The notes below the pieces were generated by a model that saw only the letters and a program-made list of their open reading frames with translations, was not told the origin of the DNA and made no database searches. From positions 771,221 to 835,220 of the forward strand of contig AP024673.1 of the NCBI GenBank assembly GCA_025998675.1: DNA of 64,000 bases, in the 5' to 3' direction. How positions within the stretch are numbered: position 1 is the stretch's first letter; each line of letters starts with the position of its first letter. The stretch is from Fimbriimonadales bacterium. Lineage in GTDB: Bacteria > Armatimonadota > Fimbriimonadia > Fimbriimonadales > GBS-DC. Below, one piece after another: positions 23,645-32,340 of this stretch. The position numbers were made by a program, and so were the translations under genes.

Positions 23645-25927
23645 TTAGAAGCCTGCGATACCCACGCGCGGCAAGCTGGACGCGAGCGCCGCCAATCGCG
23701 CGCCCTGACTCTGCATCTGGCTAATCGCGCGTTCCATGCGGGCAAACTGTTCGCGCAGCATAAGCTGTCGGCGATTGACCTCTTCCCGAATGGATTCCAT
23801 CTGCCGGTCGATCGCGCTCATCTGGTCGCGCAGGGTGTTCGAAGCGTTCTGGATATCGCCGTTCACGATGTCGGTCGCCTGCCGGGCGAAGAGGCGCACC
23901 TGGTCCGCGACGCCGCGCGTGAAGTGAACGCGCCCATAGGTTCCAGGTGCAGTCGCCGTCACGCGAATCTGCAGTCCTGCCGTGTTGGGATTATCGCTGT
24001 TGCCCGTGAGGAACTGCCCACGCCCCGTCGCCGCCTCGCCGTTGATGGTGCCCTGCACATCCAGCCCCTCGGCGTTGATGGCGGTCGTGCCGATGCCAGA
24101 GTTATCAGACGCCGCTGCGAGGTTCGAGACCACTGTAAAGTTGCTTGCCGAGCCGTAGTTGACCGCGCGAATGACCAGCTTGCCATCCTCCACGCTTGCC
24201 ACAACACGGTTGCGCAGGCGCGAGTCGTTGTTGATAAGGTTCACGGTGTCGTTCAGCGTGCTGCCCGCGGCGATGGTCAGGTTCACAGGGGTATTGCCGA
24301 ACAGCGCGCCGCTGAAGGTGAGCGTTTCTGTCGTGGTGCTGGCGCTGGTCTGTGCCACGCCCGCCGTCGCCTGCGCACGGGTCGCCGCCTGCGTAATCAC
24401 CACTTCGTACCCCTCCAGCGGCGAGGCTTTCGTTTTATCGGTCGACGAAACGAAGCTTATGTTGGGGTCTGTCGCGCGCCCCGAAGCGGCGAACAGGCGC
24501 ATCACGCCCTGCAAATCCTGCGACAACGCCTGGGTGAACTTCCCCTCATCAAAACTGAGCTTGCCGTCCTGCCCCAGTTGCACGCCCACCTGCGCCAGCA
24601 CACGCAACCCATCCTGCAGGTTCGGGATTGCGCTAATCGTGCGGTTAATCAGCCCATCCACGACCGTGCTGACCGTCGTGTCGCCGAATAGCACGCCCGC
24701 CTGAAGCGTATCTTTGTTGATAGAGGCGTTCTGCTTGAGGAAGTCGACGATGCTGTTGAACGCATTCACGAAGTTGGTCACGGCGCCCTTTGCGGCTTCC
24801 GCATCGCGCGAGAGGGTCAGGATCGCCGTTTTCGGGTTGTCGGCGTCCGCGCTGAGCAGGTTAATCGTCACCCCCTGAATCGCGTCGTTCACCTGGTTGC
24901 GGCTGCGTCGGAACTCAAACCCGTCGATGGTGAACTCGGCGTCCTGCGCCTGCACTAGCTCATTCTGATAGCCGTTTTGCAGCACGCCCAGATTCTTGAG
25001 GATATTCTGGTCGTCTACAAAAGTAGGCAGGCTGCTTCCGCCGTCGATTTTGAGGCGGTAGTAGGTGGTTCCGTTCTCGGTTTCGGTCACGAGCGACGCC
25101 GTGACGCCCGCGCCCGCGCCGTTGATTTTGCCCACCAGCGAAGCGAGTGTGTCGGTCGCGAAGTCGACGGCGATGCTCTGTCCATTAATTTGGATCGTGC
25201 CGTTGGGCGGGCTGGTCATCCCGAACACCTGCGCCAGCGTCTGCCCCGAATCGCGGAATCGGTCGGAGAGGGCGGCGTTGTTCTGCTGATTGCGAATGAA
25301 TTCGTCGTAGCTCACCAGCTTGAGCGTCGGCGACAGCACCTGCCAGCCGCCGACATCCGCCAGCTGGATTTTGCTGTTCTTGCCTGTCTCGTTCGCCGTG
25401 AGCGTGAGGTACGCACCGTTGTCGGTATTCAACACGGAGGCGGTGACGCCCGCGCCCGCCGCGTTGATTTTCTGCGCCACTGTCTGAAGCGTGTCCGTGG
25501 ACTGGAGCGTGATGACCTTGCCGTTCACCATAAATTGCCCACTTGCGCCCAATTCCGCAGTGGCGGATGTGTGCGCGCCGCTGACAATCTTGTGCGCCTG
25601 CGCCAGCTTGCGCACGCGCAGCTCGTAGGCGCCCGGAATCGCCTCGGTGGAGGAGGTGATGGTCGCGACCTGCGTGTCGCTGGACGTGCCCCGCACGGAG
25701 TTGAACGCGCTGTTGACCGAAAGCGCGCCCGCCGCCGACGCCAGGCTATTGACCAGCCCGCGAAACTGGTCGAACGCGCTCATGCGGCTCTGCAGCTGCG
25801 ACTTGCGCACCATCAGCCGCTGCATCGGGCGCGCCTGCAGCTCCGTTAGCTTCTGGATGATCGACTCGGTGTCAATCCCCGTCGCTAACCCCGCAAAGTT
25901 GATTCCGCTCATATTGCCGCTGATCAT
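23645..25927 (-). CDS. fliD: Flagellar filament cap protein
   Basis: 760 residues. The N-terminal D0 region reads SGINFAGLATGIDTESIIQKL, and the C-terminal coiled region has QMESIREEVNRRQLMLREQF followed by a short tail; both are FliD hallmarks. At 760 it is longer than the 450-650 typical of FliD, with the excess in the variable, surface-exposed middle. FliD caps the growing filament and folds flagellin. AGGAGG lies 9 nt before the start at 25927; a second Met five codons on is possible. It is the first gene of a fliD-fliS-fliT-like operon under the divergent sigma-28-type promoter. Confidence 0.95.
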   Translation of the reverse strand: MISGNMSGINFAGLATGIDTESIIQKLTELQARPMQRLMVRKSQLQSRMSAFDQFRGLVNSLASAAGALSVNSAFNSVRGTSSDTQVATITSSTEAIPGAYELRVRKLAQAHKIVSGAHTSATAELGASGQFMVNGKVITLQSTDTLQTVAQKINAAGAGVTASVLNTDNGAYLTLTANETGKNSKIQLADVGGWQVLSPTLKLVSYDEFIRNQQNNAALSDRFRDSGQTLAQVFGMTSPPNGTIQINGQSIAVDFATDTLASLVGKINGAGAGVTASLVTETENGTTYYRLKIDGGSSLPTFVDDQNILKNLGVLQNGYQNELVQAQDAEFTIDGFEFRRSRNQVNDAIQGVTINLLSADADNPKTAILTLSRDAEAAKGAVTNFVNAFNSIVDFLKQNASINKDTLQAGVLFGDTTVSTVVDGLINRTISAIPNLQDGLRVLAQVGVQLGQDGKLSFDEGKFTQALSQDLQGVMRLFAASGRATDPNISFVSSTDKTKASPLEGYEVVITQAATRAQATAGVAQTSASTTTETLTFSGALFGNTPVNLTIAAGSTLNDTVNLINNDSRLRNRVVASVEDGKLVIRAVNYGSASNFTVVSNLAAASDNSGIGTTAINAEGLDVQGTINGEAATGRGQFLTGNSDNPNTAGLQIRVTATAPGTYGRVHFTRGVADQVRLFARQATDIVNGDIQNASNTLRDQMSAIDRQMESIREEVNRRQLMLREQFARMERAISQMQSQGARLAALASSLPRVGIAGF

Positions 25928-25993
25928 TCTGACCCACCTCCTGGTATGCCCTTCTCATCAGCCGCGCCTCCATGCGACTCCGCCTTCATCGCG

Positions 25994-26054
25994 ATTATCG
26001 GCAAGGCGTCCTGCATTCTGGACTCTCAAAAATACGGGTTTGCTTGCCGATAAT
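25994..26054. promoter_or_regulatory. Symmetric divergent sigma-28-type flagellar promoter
   Basis: Perfect 12-bp inverted repeat: ATTATCGGCAAG (25994-26005) and CTTGCCGATAAT (26043-26054). Each arm contains GCCGATAA, the FliA/sigma-28 -10 consensus, facing outward. On the flgA side CAAA (26027-26030) lies exactly 15 bp upstream of GCCGATAA, close to the consensus TAAA-N15-GCCGATAA. The -35 on the fliD side is poor. The flgA -10 ends 9 nt before the ATG at 26063. Confidence 0.75.
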
Positions 26055-26062
26055 GGCGCGTG

Positions 26063-26920
26063 ATGAACGCCGTGCTGATTCTGGGCATGCTATGGATTGC
26101 CACGGCGCGGCTTACGGAGGAGCCTTCCCTACAGATAGACTGTCTCACACAGGCGCAGGATGTCAAAGCATCCCTGAACACGCCTTTAGACAGTCTGTCA
26201 ACGCCTGTCAAGCAGCCTGTCAAAGCGACGGTGCGCATTCCTGAACAGGTCGCAGTACAGGGCGCACGCTTCCGACTGGGCGATATCGCCATCGCCGAGG
26301 GCGATGAGACGCTGTGTCAAACGCTTTTACAGATTGAGCTGGGCGCATCGCCGCTGGCTGGACAGTCGCGTCTGTTTACCCGACAACAACTGCTCACCCG
26401 CATGCGCCAGCACGGGATAGACCCCAGCGCCATCCAGCTGGAGATGCCGCCGAATGTACGCATCACGCGCGCAGCGCAAGCGCTGGAGACCAGCCAGCTG
26501 GAACAGTTTGCTCGCGAGCGATTGAACGCGATTCTGGGCGAACGCGCCCGTGAATGGACGCTGGAGAACCCTCCTGCGCCTGCAACGCTTCCCAGCGGCG
26601 AAGTTGCCTTCCAGCTGGGGAGTGAGCCGCGCGTCAGCGCTCAGTCGGCGATCCTGGAAGTGGTCGCGCTGGTGGAGAATCAGCCCCGCGCGCGCTACCT
26701 GCTCCGATTCAAAGCGCCTGTCCAGGCGCGTCAAATCGCGATTCGCTCCGGCGAAAATGTCCAGGTGCGGATTATCGCCGATGGCGTCACGCTGGAGGTG
26801 AAAGGCGTCGCCCGTGCTACAGGCGCGCTTGAGGAAATCATCCCTGTCTACATTCCCGAAACGCAGAAGACGCTCCGCGCCCAGATTGTGGACACAGGCG
26901 TCGTGGAGGTGAGGCTATGA
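26063..26920 (+). CDS. flgA: Flagella basal body P-ring formation protein
   Basis: 285 residues from the ATG at 26063 (a GTG lies one codon earlier). A hydrophobic N-terminus (about 1-16) serves as signal. The C-terminal ~130 residues carry the SAF/FlgA pattern: ARYLLRFKAPVQARQIAIRSGENVQVRI, then a hydrophobic GVTLEVKGVARATGALEEIIPV and an ending around VVEVRL. FlgA is a periplasmic chaperone for FlgI. The segment before the conserved part (about 30-55) is low in conservation and carries three CTGTCAA heptamers. The flgH start overlaps its stop. Confidence 0.85.
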   Translation: MNAVLILGMLWIATARLTEEPSLQIDCLTQAQDVKASLNTPLDSLSTPVKQPVKATVRIPEQVAVQGARFRLGDIAIAEGDETLCQTLLQIELGASPLAGQSRLFTRQQLLTRMRQHGIDPSAIQLEMPPNVRITRAAQALETSQLEQFARERLNAILGERAREWTLENPPAPATLPSGEVAFQLGSEPRVSAQSAILEVVALVENQPRARYLLRFKAPVQARQIAIRSGENVQVRIIADGVTLEVKGVARATGALEEIIPVYIPETQKTLRAQIVDTGVVEVRL

Positions 26921-27720
26921 GCTGGGCAATTTTGACACTTTGTCTAAGTCTAAGCGCCGCTGGGGTCAGCTTCCCGCTACCCATAAGTCAACAAGGGGCT
27001 GTCAACGCCTGTAGTGTGATATGGAGTGCTGAAGCGGGAGCTTCAGCATGCGGAAGCTCCGCTTCCGCACTCCATAAAAACGACGATTCACGCGCATATT
27101 GCGAATGTAGCGCATTTGCGCTTGGTATCACTCTGTGCCTGTCCCCAATTGCGGAGGCGCTCTCGTCAACCGACGACACGCTGTCCAGCACGCCCCCCGC
27201 AACTGGCTCGCTCTGGAACGACCGCGCGGGCAGTCTGTACGACGATTTCAAAGCACGGCGCGTCGGCGACCTGGTGACCATCGTGGTCGCGGAAAATACC
27301 ACTGCCTCTGCACGCGCCAATACCGCGGTGCAAAAGAGCGAATCGGCGTCCACTACCGCAGGCGTTGGACCCCTGCTGAACTTCCTCTGGCCCGAACTGG
27401 GCGCATCGGGCAGGACGGAGTCCAGCACGCAGGGCAACACCGCCCGCGCAGGCGCGCTGCAGACGCGCATCACCGTGCAGGTGGTGGAGACTTTCCCCAA
27501 CGGCGTACTGCGCGTGGAGGGCAAACGCACCTTAAAAATTAACGAGGAGACCCAGACGCTGGTGTTCAGCGGGCTGGTGCGCGTGCGCGACATCCGCGCG
27601 GACAACACTGTTCCCTCCACAGCGATTGCCAACGCCGAGATTTACTTCGAGGGCAAGGGCATCGTCGGCTCACGCCAGCGCGAGGGCATCTTGACGCGGC
27701 TGTTCAAGATTATCTTTTAG
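26917..27720 (+). CDS. flgH: Flagellar L-ring protein carrying a palindromic repeat in its N-terminus
   Basis: 267 residues. The conserved FlgH region starts near residue 95 (GSLWNDRAGSLYDDFKARRVGDLVTIVV) and ends GIVGSRQREGILTRLFKIIF. FlgH forms the outer-membrane L-ring bushing and is usually a lipoprotein of ~230 residues; no lipobox is evident here. The first ~90 residues are odd: two hydrophobic stretches (about 4-20 and 65-80, the latter ending LSPIAEA) flank residues 36-53, which are encoded by a complete 53-bp palindromic repeat read in frame. A start downstream of the repeat cannot be excluded. It overlaps flgA by four bases. Confidence 0.9.
   Translation: MSWAILTLCLSLSAAGVSFPLPISQQGAVNACSVIWSAEAGASACGSSASALHKNDDSRAYCECSAFALGITLCLSPIAEALSSTDDTLSSTPPATGSLWNDRAGSLYDDFKARRVGDLVTIVVAENTTASARANTAVQKSESASTTAGVGPLLNFLWPELGASGRTESSTQGNTARAGALQTRITVQVVETFPNGVLRVEGKRTLKINEETQTLVFSGLVRVRDIRADNTVPSTAIANAEIYFEGKGIVGSRQREGILTRLFKIIF
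27022..27074 (+). repeat. Palindromic repeat copy A, inside flgH
   Basis: Terminal arms TGGAGTGC (27022-27029) and GCACTCCA (27067-27074) enclose hairpin TGAAGC-GGGA-GCTTCA, a central GCATGC, and hairpin GGAAGC-TCC-GCTTCC. It can fold as a three-way junction. It is read in phase from TGG as codon 36 of flgH. Other copies lie at 28860, 32659 and 35305. Confidence 0.88.
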
Positions 27721-27735
27721 CGGAGGCGACACCCC

Positions 27736-28842
27736 ATGCGGAGGCTGATTCTTGGAGTTGCGCTTTGCGGGAGCATCGGACTGCACGCGCAGGTCGCCGC
27801 GCCTTCGGCGCGCCTGAAGGACATCGCGCAGATTCGCGGCGTGCGCTCTAACCAGCTGGTGGGCTACGGAATCGTGGTCGGGCTGGAAGGCACGGGCGAT
27901 AGCAACGGCGCGCTCTTCACCGTGCAGTCGGTCGCGAACATGCTGGAGCGTTTCGGGATTACGGTGCCGCCCGGCGCGTTGAAGGTCAAAAATGTGGCGG
28001 CGGTGATGGTGACCGCCGAACTGCCCCCTTTCGCGCGGGCAGGCAACACCATCGATGTGGTGGTCTCCAGCATCGGCGACGCGCGTTCCCTGCAGGGCGG
28101 CACGCTGCTGCAGACTCCCCTGCGCGGCGCGGACGGACAGGTGTACGCCGTGGCGCAGGGACCGCTCTCCATCGGCGGGTTCAACTTCGGCGGGGGCGGC
28201 GCGCGCGTGCAGCGCAACCACACCACGGTTGGGCGTATCCCCAACGGCGCGCTCATCGAACGCGAAGTGCCCGCCAGCTTCCTGCAGGGCGACAACAGCC
28301 TGACCATCCAGCTGCACAAGCCCGACTTCACCACCGCCGCGCGCGTGGTCAGCAGTATCCGCAGCGCGTTCCCCAACCTCATCGTGCGCGCCGTTGACCC
28401 CTCCACCGTGCGGATTGCCCTGGACGCCCAGCACGCGACCGACCCCGTGATGCTGATTGCGCAGCTGGAGACGCTGAGCGTGTTGCCCGACATCGCGGCG
28501 CGGGTGGTGGTCAACGAGCGCACGGGCACGGTTGTGGTCAACGGCGATGTGCGCGTCGCGCCCGTCGCGATTGCGCACGGCGGCATTACCGTGCGCGTGC
28601 AGACCACCTTCGAAGTCTCCCAGCCGCCGCCCCTCAGCGAGGGCAAAACGCAGGTCGTGCCCCAGACGCAGGTCGACGCAAACGAGGAGCCAGCGCGGAT
28701 GGTCTACCTGCGCGAGGGCGCGTCCGTCGAGTCGCTGGTGAAAGCCCTCAACACACTGGGCGTCAGCCCCCGCGACCTGATAGCCATCCTGCAGGCGCTT
28801 AAAGCCGCGGGCGCGCTCCACGCCGAAATCGAGGTGCAATGA
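27736..28842 (+). CDS. flgI: Flagellar P-ring protein
   Basis: 368 residues with a signal peptide (about 1-19). FlgI blocks are intact: ARLKDIAQIRGVRSNQLVGYGIVVGL near 25-50, SVANMLERFGI, VKNVAAVMVTAELPPFARAG, and a conserved C-terminus ending LIAILQALKAAGALHAEIEVQ. It forms the periplasmic ring around the rod at the peptidoglycan. A Shine-Dalgarno (GGAGG) lies just before the start. The stop overlaps the flgJ start as ATGA. Confidence 0.97.
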   Translation: MRRLILGVALCGSIGLHAQVAAPSARLKDIAQIRGVRSNQLVGYGIVVGLEGTGDSNGALFTVQSVANMLERFGITVPPGALKVKNVAAVMVTAELPPFARAGNTIDVVVSSIGDARSLQGGTLLQTPLRGADGQVYAVAQGPLSIGGFNFGGGGARVQRNHTTVGRIPNGALIEREVPASFLQGDNSLTIQLHKPDFTTAARVVSSIRSAFPNLIVRAVDPSTVRIALDAQHATDPVMLIAQLETLSVLPDIAARVVVNERTGTVVVNGDVRVAPVAIAHGGITVRVQTTFEVSQPPPLSEGKTQVVPQTQVDANEEPARMVYLREGASVESLVKALNTLGVSPRDLIAILQALKAAGALHAEIEVQ

Positions 28843-29183
28843 TGGAAATCAAACCTCGCTGGAACACTGAGGCGAAGATTCAGCAGGCGGAAGCTCCGCT
28901 TCCGCACTCCAAAACGCACGATACGGAAGCGGCGCCTCCACACGCCGAAAATCATAATCCTGCCCTGCTCCGCGCCTGCAAAGAGTTCGAATCGATCTTC
29001 GTAGTCCAGCTCTGGCGGGCGATGCAACGCACTGTGCCCAAACAGAGCCAGACTCTCAACTATACCGAGATGTTCGACCTGCAATTTGCCGATTATTTAA
29101 GCCGACAGGGGGGATTGGGGATTGCTGAGCAACTCTACGAACAACTGAGCCGACATTTGCCCGACACGAGGAGCGAACGATGA
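28839..29183 (+). CDS. flgJ: Rod-binding protein (FlgJ N-domain only), with repeat-derived N-terminus
   Basis: 114 residues. The conserved rod-binding block is at about 46-105 (LLRACKEFESIFVVQLWRAMQRTVPK, then YTEMFDLQFADYLSRQGGLGIAEQLYEQL). It lacks the C-terminal muramidase of proteobacterial FlgJ, as in many other phyla, so rod penetration of peptidoglycan needs another enzyme. Codons 8-24 are a degenerate full-length copy of the palindromic repeat, followed by a half-like stretch (28923-28946), so most of the first 40 residues look repeat-derived. It overlaps flgI and flgN by four bases each. Confidence 0.88.
   Translation: MMEIKPRWNTEAKIQQAEAPLPHSKTHDTEAAPPHAENHNPALLRACKEFESIFVVQLWRAMQRTVPKQSQTLNYTEMFDLQFADYLSRQGGLGIAEQLYEQLSRHLPDTRSER
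28860..28911 (+). repeat. Palindromic repeat copy B, degenerate, inside flgJ
   Basis: It begins TGGAACAC and ends GCACTCCA. Its right half, GGAAGCTCCGCTTCC plus the end arm, is identical to copy A, while its left half is diverged. It is 52 bp, one base shorter than A. It begins in the same codon phase as A (TGG as codon 8). Confidence 0.82.
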
Positions 29184-29584
29184 AAACTTACGCTGACTGG
29201 TTGCGCGAATGGCTGCATACGGGCAAGCGCGCCCTGCCACTGTTGCAGGACTGGCTCGATGCGCTGGTCGCCCGCGACGCCGCGCGCATCGACGCGCTCA
29301 ACGCCCGTCTAACGCCGCTGCTGGAACGTCTGGAACAGGCGCGGGGTGCGGTGATGCACGCGCCCGAACGGGAGACGCTGCCCACCGACCTGCTCCAGCA
29401 GGCGATGGCGACCGCACAAGCCATCGACGCCGTCGCGCAAACCGCCTACGACATCATTCGGAACGAGCTGGACTACACGCACGGCATGATGGCGATCCTC
29501 ACCCGCGCGGCGGAACCCGACCACTACGCGCCCACCGTCGCCGCGCCCAGCCGCTCGAATGTGCTGTTGAACACGGAGGCGTAG
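29180..29584 (+). CDS. flgN: FlgN-like hook-filament junction chaperone
   Basis: 134 residues, all helical, with the FlgN spacing of a long N-terminal helix, an acidic/Leu-rich middle and an end containing Asn-rich and Ser residues (SRSNVLLNTEA). Sequence identity to known FlgN is weak by eye. Its position directly before flgK and flgL, its clients, supports the call. It overlaps the flgJ stop as ATGA. Confidence 0.75.
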   Translation: MKTYADWLREWLHTGKRALPLLQDWLDALVARDAARIDALNARLTPLLERLEQARGAVMHAPERETLPTDLLQQAMATAQAIDAVAQTAYDIIRNELDYTHGMMAILTRAAEPDHYAPTVAAPSRSNVLLNTEA

Positions 29585-29585
29585 C

Positions 29586-30947
29586 ATGCCCAGCTTTCAG
29601 GGAATCGAGTTAGGCGCACGCGCCCTGCGCGCTTTCCAGATAGGACTGGAAGTCACAGGGCACAATGTCGCGAATGTGAACACGCCGGGCTTCAGCCGAC
29701 GGCGCGTCCACTTCGCCAACACGCCCGAATACGCCTTCAACCCGAATATCCGAATCGGCACTGGCGTTATCGTGCAGCATGTGCAGCGCGTGCGCGAGAT
29801 GATGCTCGAACAGCGCATCAACGCCAACGCAGGCGACTTCGCACGGCTGGACACACTCCGCCAGCAACTGCAGAACATCGAAGGCGTGATGCTGGAGCCG
29901 GGCGAGCAGGGCGTCAGCGCGCGCCTGAACGCACTGTTCAACGCCTTCGACGAACTCGCCACGCGCCCCGACAGCCTCGCCGCGCGCCAGAGCGTGCTGC
30001 AGGCGGCAAGCGCGCTCGTCGGAACCATTCGCAGCCTGCACGACAACTGGAACACGATGCAGAGCCAGCTCCAGCAGCAGATGACCGAGACGGTGCGCGA
30101 GGCGAACGAAATCGCTGCGCAACTGGGACGGCTGAACGAGCAAATCCGCGCGGCGCACTCCAGCGGCGCGGAAGCGAGCGACTTGTTAGACCAGCGCGAC
30201 CGCCTGATGACGCGCCTGAGCGAACTGGTCGGCGCGCGCGCCCACTACAACAACGACGGCAGCCTGATGGTGTTTGTCGACGGGCATACGCTCGTGCAGG
30301 ACGGCGCGTCGTTCCCCCTGCCCCTGAGCATCGATGTGCCCAATCGGGATCTGGACAGCACGCCCGTCGATATCCGCATCCAGAACGGGCAACTGCGCGG
30401 GCTGATGGACGCCGCCGCCAACCTGCAAGAGTACCAGAACCGCCTGAACCTGTTCACCAGCACACTGATTACCGAAGTAAACGCGCTCCATCAGACGGGG
30501 TTTGACCTGGACGGCAATACGGGCTGGCTCTTTTTCGCAGGCACAGACGCTTCGGACATTGCGCTGCACGGCGACATCAGCGACCCGCGCCGCATCGCCG
30601 CCAGCGGGATGGCAGGCGCGCCGGGCAACAACGGCGTTGCGATGGCGCTTGTGAACCTGCGCAATCAGCCGCTCGCCGCGCTGGGCAGCGCAACGCTGGG
30701 ACAATACTACAATAACCTCGTCGGACAGGTCGGCAATGACGCGCAGGTCTCCAGAAATCGCGCCGAATCGCAACAATTAACGCTGGAGCACCTTCACCAG
30801 ATTCGCGAATCGGTGTCGGGCGTATCGCTGGACGAAGAGGCGGCGAACCTGGTGAAGTTCCAGCGCAGTTATCAGGCAGCAGCGAAGGTCATCAGCACCT
30901 TCGACTCGCTGATTCAGGATGTGTTGCAGTTCGTTGGACCGCGTTAG
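29586..30947 (+). CDS. flgK: Flagellar hook-associated protein 1
   Basis: 453 residues. The N-terminus reads ARALRAFQIGLEVTGHNVANVNTPGFSRRRV (residues 11-41), the universal FlgK/rod-hook motif. The C-terminus has GVSLDEEAANLVKFQRSYQAAAKVISTFDSLIQDVL. It forms the first junction zone between hook and filament. It starts one base after the flgN stop. Confidence 0.97.
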   Translation: MPSFQGIELGARALRAFQIGLEVTGHNVANVNTPGFSRRRVHFANTPEYAFNPNIRIGTGVIVQHVQRVREMMLEQRINANAGDFARLDTLRQQLQNIEGVMLEPGEQGVSARLNALFNAFDELATRPDSLAARQSVLQAASALVGTIRSLHDNWNTMQSQLQQQMTETVREANEIAAQLGRLNEQIRAAHSSGAEASDLLDQRDRLMTRLSELVGARAHYNNDGSLMVFVDGHTLVQDGASFPLPLSIDVPNRDLDSTPVDIRIQNGQLRGLMDAAANLQEYQNRLNLFTSTLITEVNALHQTGFDLDGNTGWLFFAGTDASDIALHGDISDPRRIAASGMAGAPGNNGVAMALVNLRNQPLAALGSATLGQYYNNLVGQVGNDAQVSRNRAESQQLTLEHLHQIRESVSGVSLDEEAANLVKFQRSYQAAAKVISTFDSLIQDVLQFVGPR

Positions 30948-30960
30948 GGGTAGATAGGGT

Positions 30961-31845
30961 ATGCGGATAAGCACTTACTGGCAGTTCCGTCGGATGGAGC
31001 GCGCGACCGAGCAGAGCGTCGGGCAGATGGCGCTCTGGCAAAAGCGCGTCGCGACGGGCAGGCGCGTCGAGCAGCCCTCCGACGATCCCGTCGGCTCGGT
31101 ACACGCGCTCGCCCTCCGCGGGCAAATCCAGCAAATTGACCAGTACGGGCGCAACATTCGCGAGGCGCGCCTGTTCCTGCAAGCCACCGAGCAGGCGTTT
31201 GCCGACATCGGCGACATCCTGCACCGCACGCGCCAGATTGTCACGCAGGGCGCGAATGACACCAACGACACCAACGCCCGCGAGGCGCTCATTCAGGAGA
31301 TTCGCGAAATCAAGCGACGCCTGCTGCAAATCGGCAATCAGCGCCCCGACGGTGAACGCTACCTCTTCAGCGGGCAAACCGTCCATACCGAGCCTATCAC
31401 GGTGTCGGGCGGCGTCGCCAGCTATGTCGGCGACGGCAACCCGCTGCTGGTCAATATCGCCGCCGACCGCGCCGTCGCCATGAACTTTTCGGGCGCGCGC
31501 ATCGCCGACCTGCACAACAAACTCAACGAGATTGAAACCAACCTGCTCAGCGGCAACTCGGCGCAACTGTCCACTGTTGACCTGAACGACATCGAACAGT
31601 TTCAGAACGAGTTCCACCGCTATCGGGGCGAGGTGGGCGTGCGCATGCGCGAGCTGGACAACTATGAGCGCCTGCACCTCAGCCGCCGCGACCAGCTTTC
31701 CAGTAATCTGGCGGACATCGAGGAGATCGACCTCGCGGAAGCCATCAGCAATCTCAAACAATCCGAACTGCGCTATCAGGCGTCGTTGCAGGTGTTCAGC
31801 CGCATTCAGAGCGTGAACCTGTTCGATTTCCTGCGTGGAGGTTAA
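30961..31845 (+). CDS. flgL: Flagellar hook-associated protein 3
   Basis: 294 residues. Flagellin-like ends: RISTYWQFRRMERATEQSVGQMALWQKRVATGRRVEQPSDDP at the N-terminus, and DIEEIDLAEAISNLKQSELRYQASLQVFSRIQSVNLFDFL at the C-terminus. It forms the second junction zone. It follows flgK by 13 bp. Confidence 0.96.
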   Translation: MRISTYWQFRRMERATEQSVGQMALWQKRVATGRRVEQPSDDPVGSVHALALRGQIQQIDQYGRNIREARLFLQATEQAFADIGDILHRTRQIVTQGANDTNDTNAREALIQEIREIKRRLLQIGNQRPDGERYLFSGQTVHTEPITVSGGVASYVGDGNPLLVNIAADRAVAMNFSGARIADLHNKLNEIETNLLSGNSAQLSTVDLNDIEQFQNEFHRYRGEVGVRMRELDNYERLHLSRRDQLSSNLADIEEIDLAEAISNLKQSELRYQASLQVFSRIQSVNLFDFLRGG

Positions 31846-31848
31846 ACG

Positions 31849-32313
31849 ATGGAACTTGAAACCACTCGATTCGGTACAATTAGAATACAAGCGGACGACA
31901 TCATCACCTTCGAGGACGGGCTGGTGGGTCTCAATCAGTATCGTCGTTTCGTCCTGATACGCCATGATACCGAGGGTCCGTTCTGGTGGTTGCAGTCGGC
32001 AGAGGTACCAAGTTTTGCGATGCTGCTGATTGACCCGTGGTACTTCTGTGCGGACTATGAGGTGGTGCTGTCGGATGCCGATGTGGAGCGGCTGCAGCTG
32101 GACGAACAGACGCCGAAGGCGGTGCTGACGACGGTGACCATCCCGCCGGGCAATCCGCACGCGATGACGGCAAACCTGCTGGCGCCGCTGGTCATCAACA
32201 CGGAGTTGCGCATAGGACGGCAGGTGATTTTAGATGACGAGCGCTACCATACGCGCCATCCGATACTGCAGGAGATGTGGCGCAGCATGCAAGCGGCGCA
32301 CGCCGCGGGCTAA
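31849..32313 (+). CDS. fliW: Flagellar assembly factor, CsrA antagonist
   Basis: 154 residues. FliW signature: TTRFGTIRIQADDIITFEDGLVGLNQYRRFVLI at 4-36, then VLTTVTIPPGNPHAMTANLLAPLVIN. FliW binds flagellin or CsrA; when flagellin is scarce FliW sequesters CsrA and lets flagellin be translated. The csrA gene follows 27 bp downstream, giving the classic partner-switch pair at the end of the operon. Confidence 0.96.
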   Translation: MELETTRFGTIRIQADDIITFEDGLVGLNQYRRFVLIRHDTEGPFWWLQSAEVPSFAMLLIDPWYFCADYEVVLSDADVERLQLDEQTPKAVLTTVTIPPGNPHAMTANLLAPLVINTELRIGRQVILDDERYHTRHPILQEMWRSMQAAHAAG

Positions 32314-32340
32314 TCGCGCACGCCAGGGAGGGCAAACTCT

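Noticed and set aside
23309-24691. 460-codon open frame on the plus strand
   Set aside because: Antisense to fliD and fliS, which are clear.
26195-26223. Three CTGTCAA heptamers, and a 14-mer shared with 26999-27012, considered as iterons or a CRISPR-like array
   Set aside because: They lie within flgA coding sequence, have no regular spacer and are too short; a sporadic or repeat-remnant origin is likelier.
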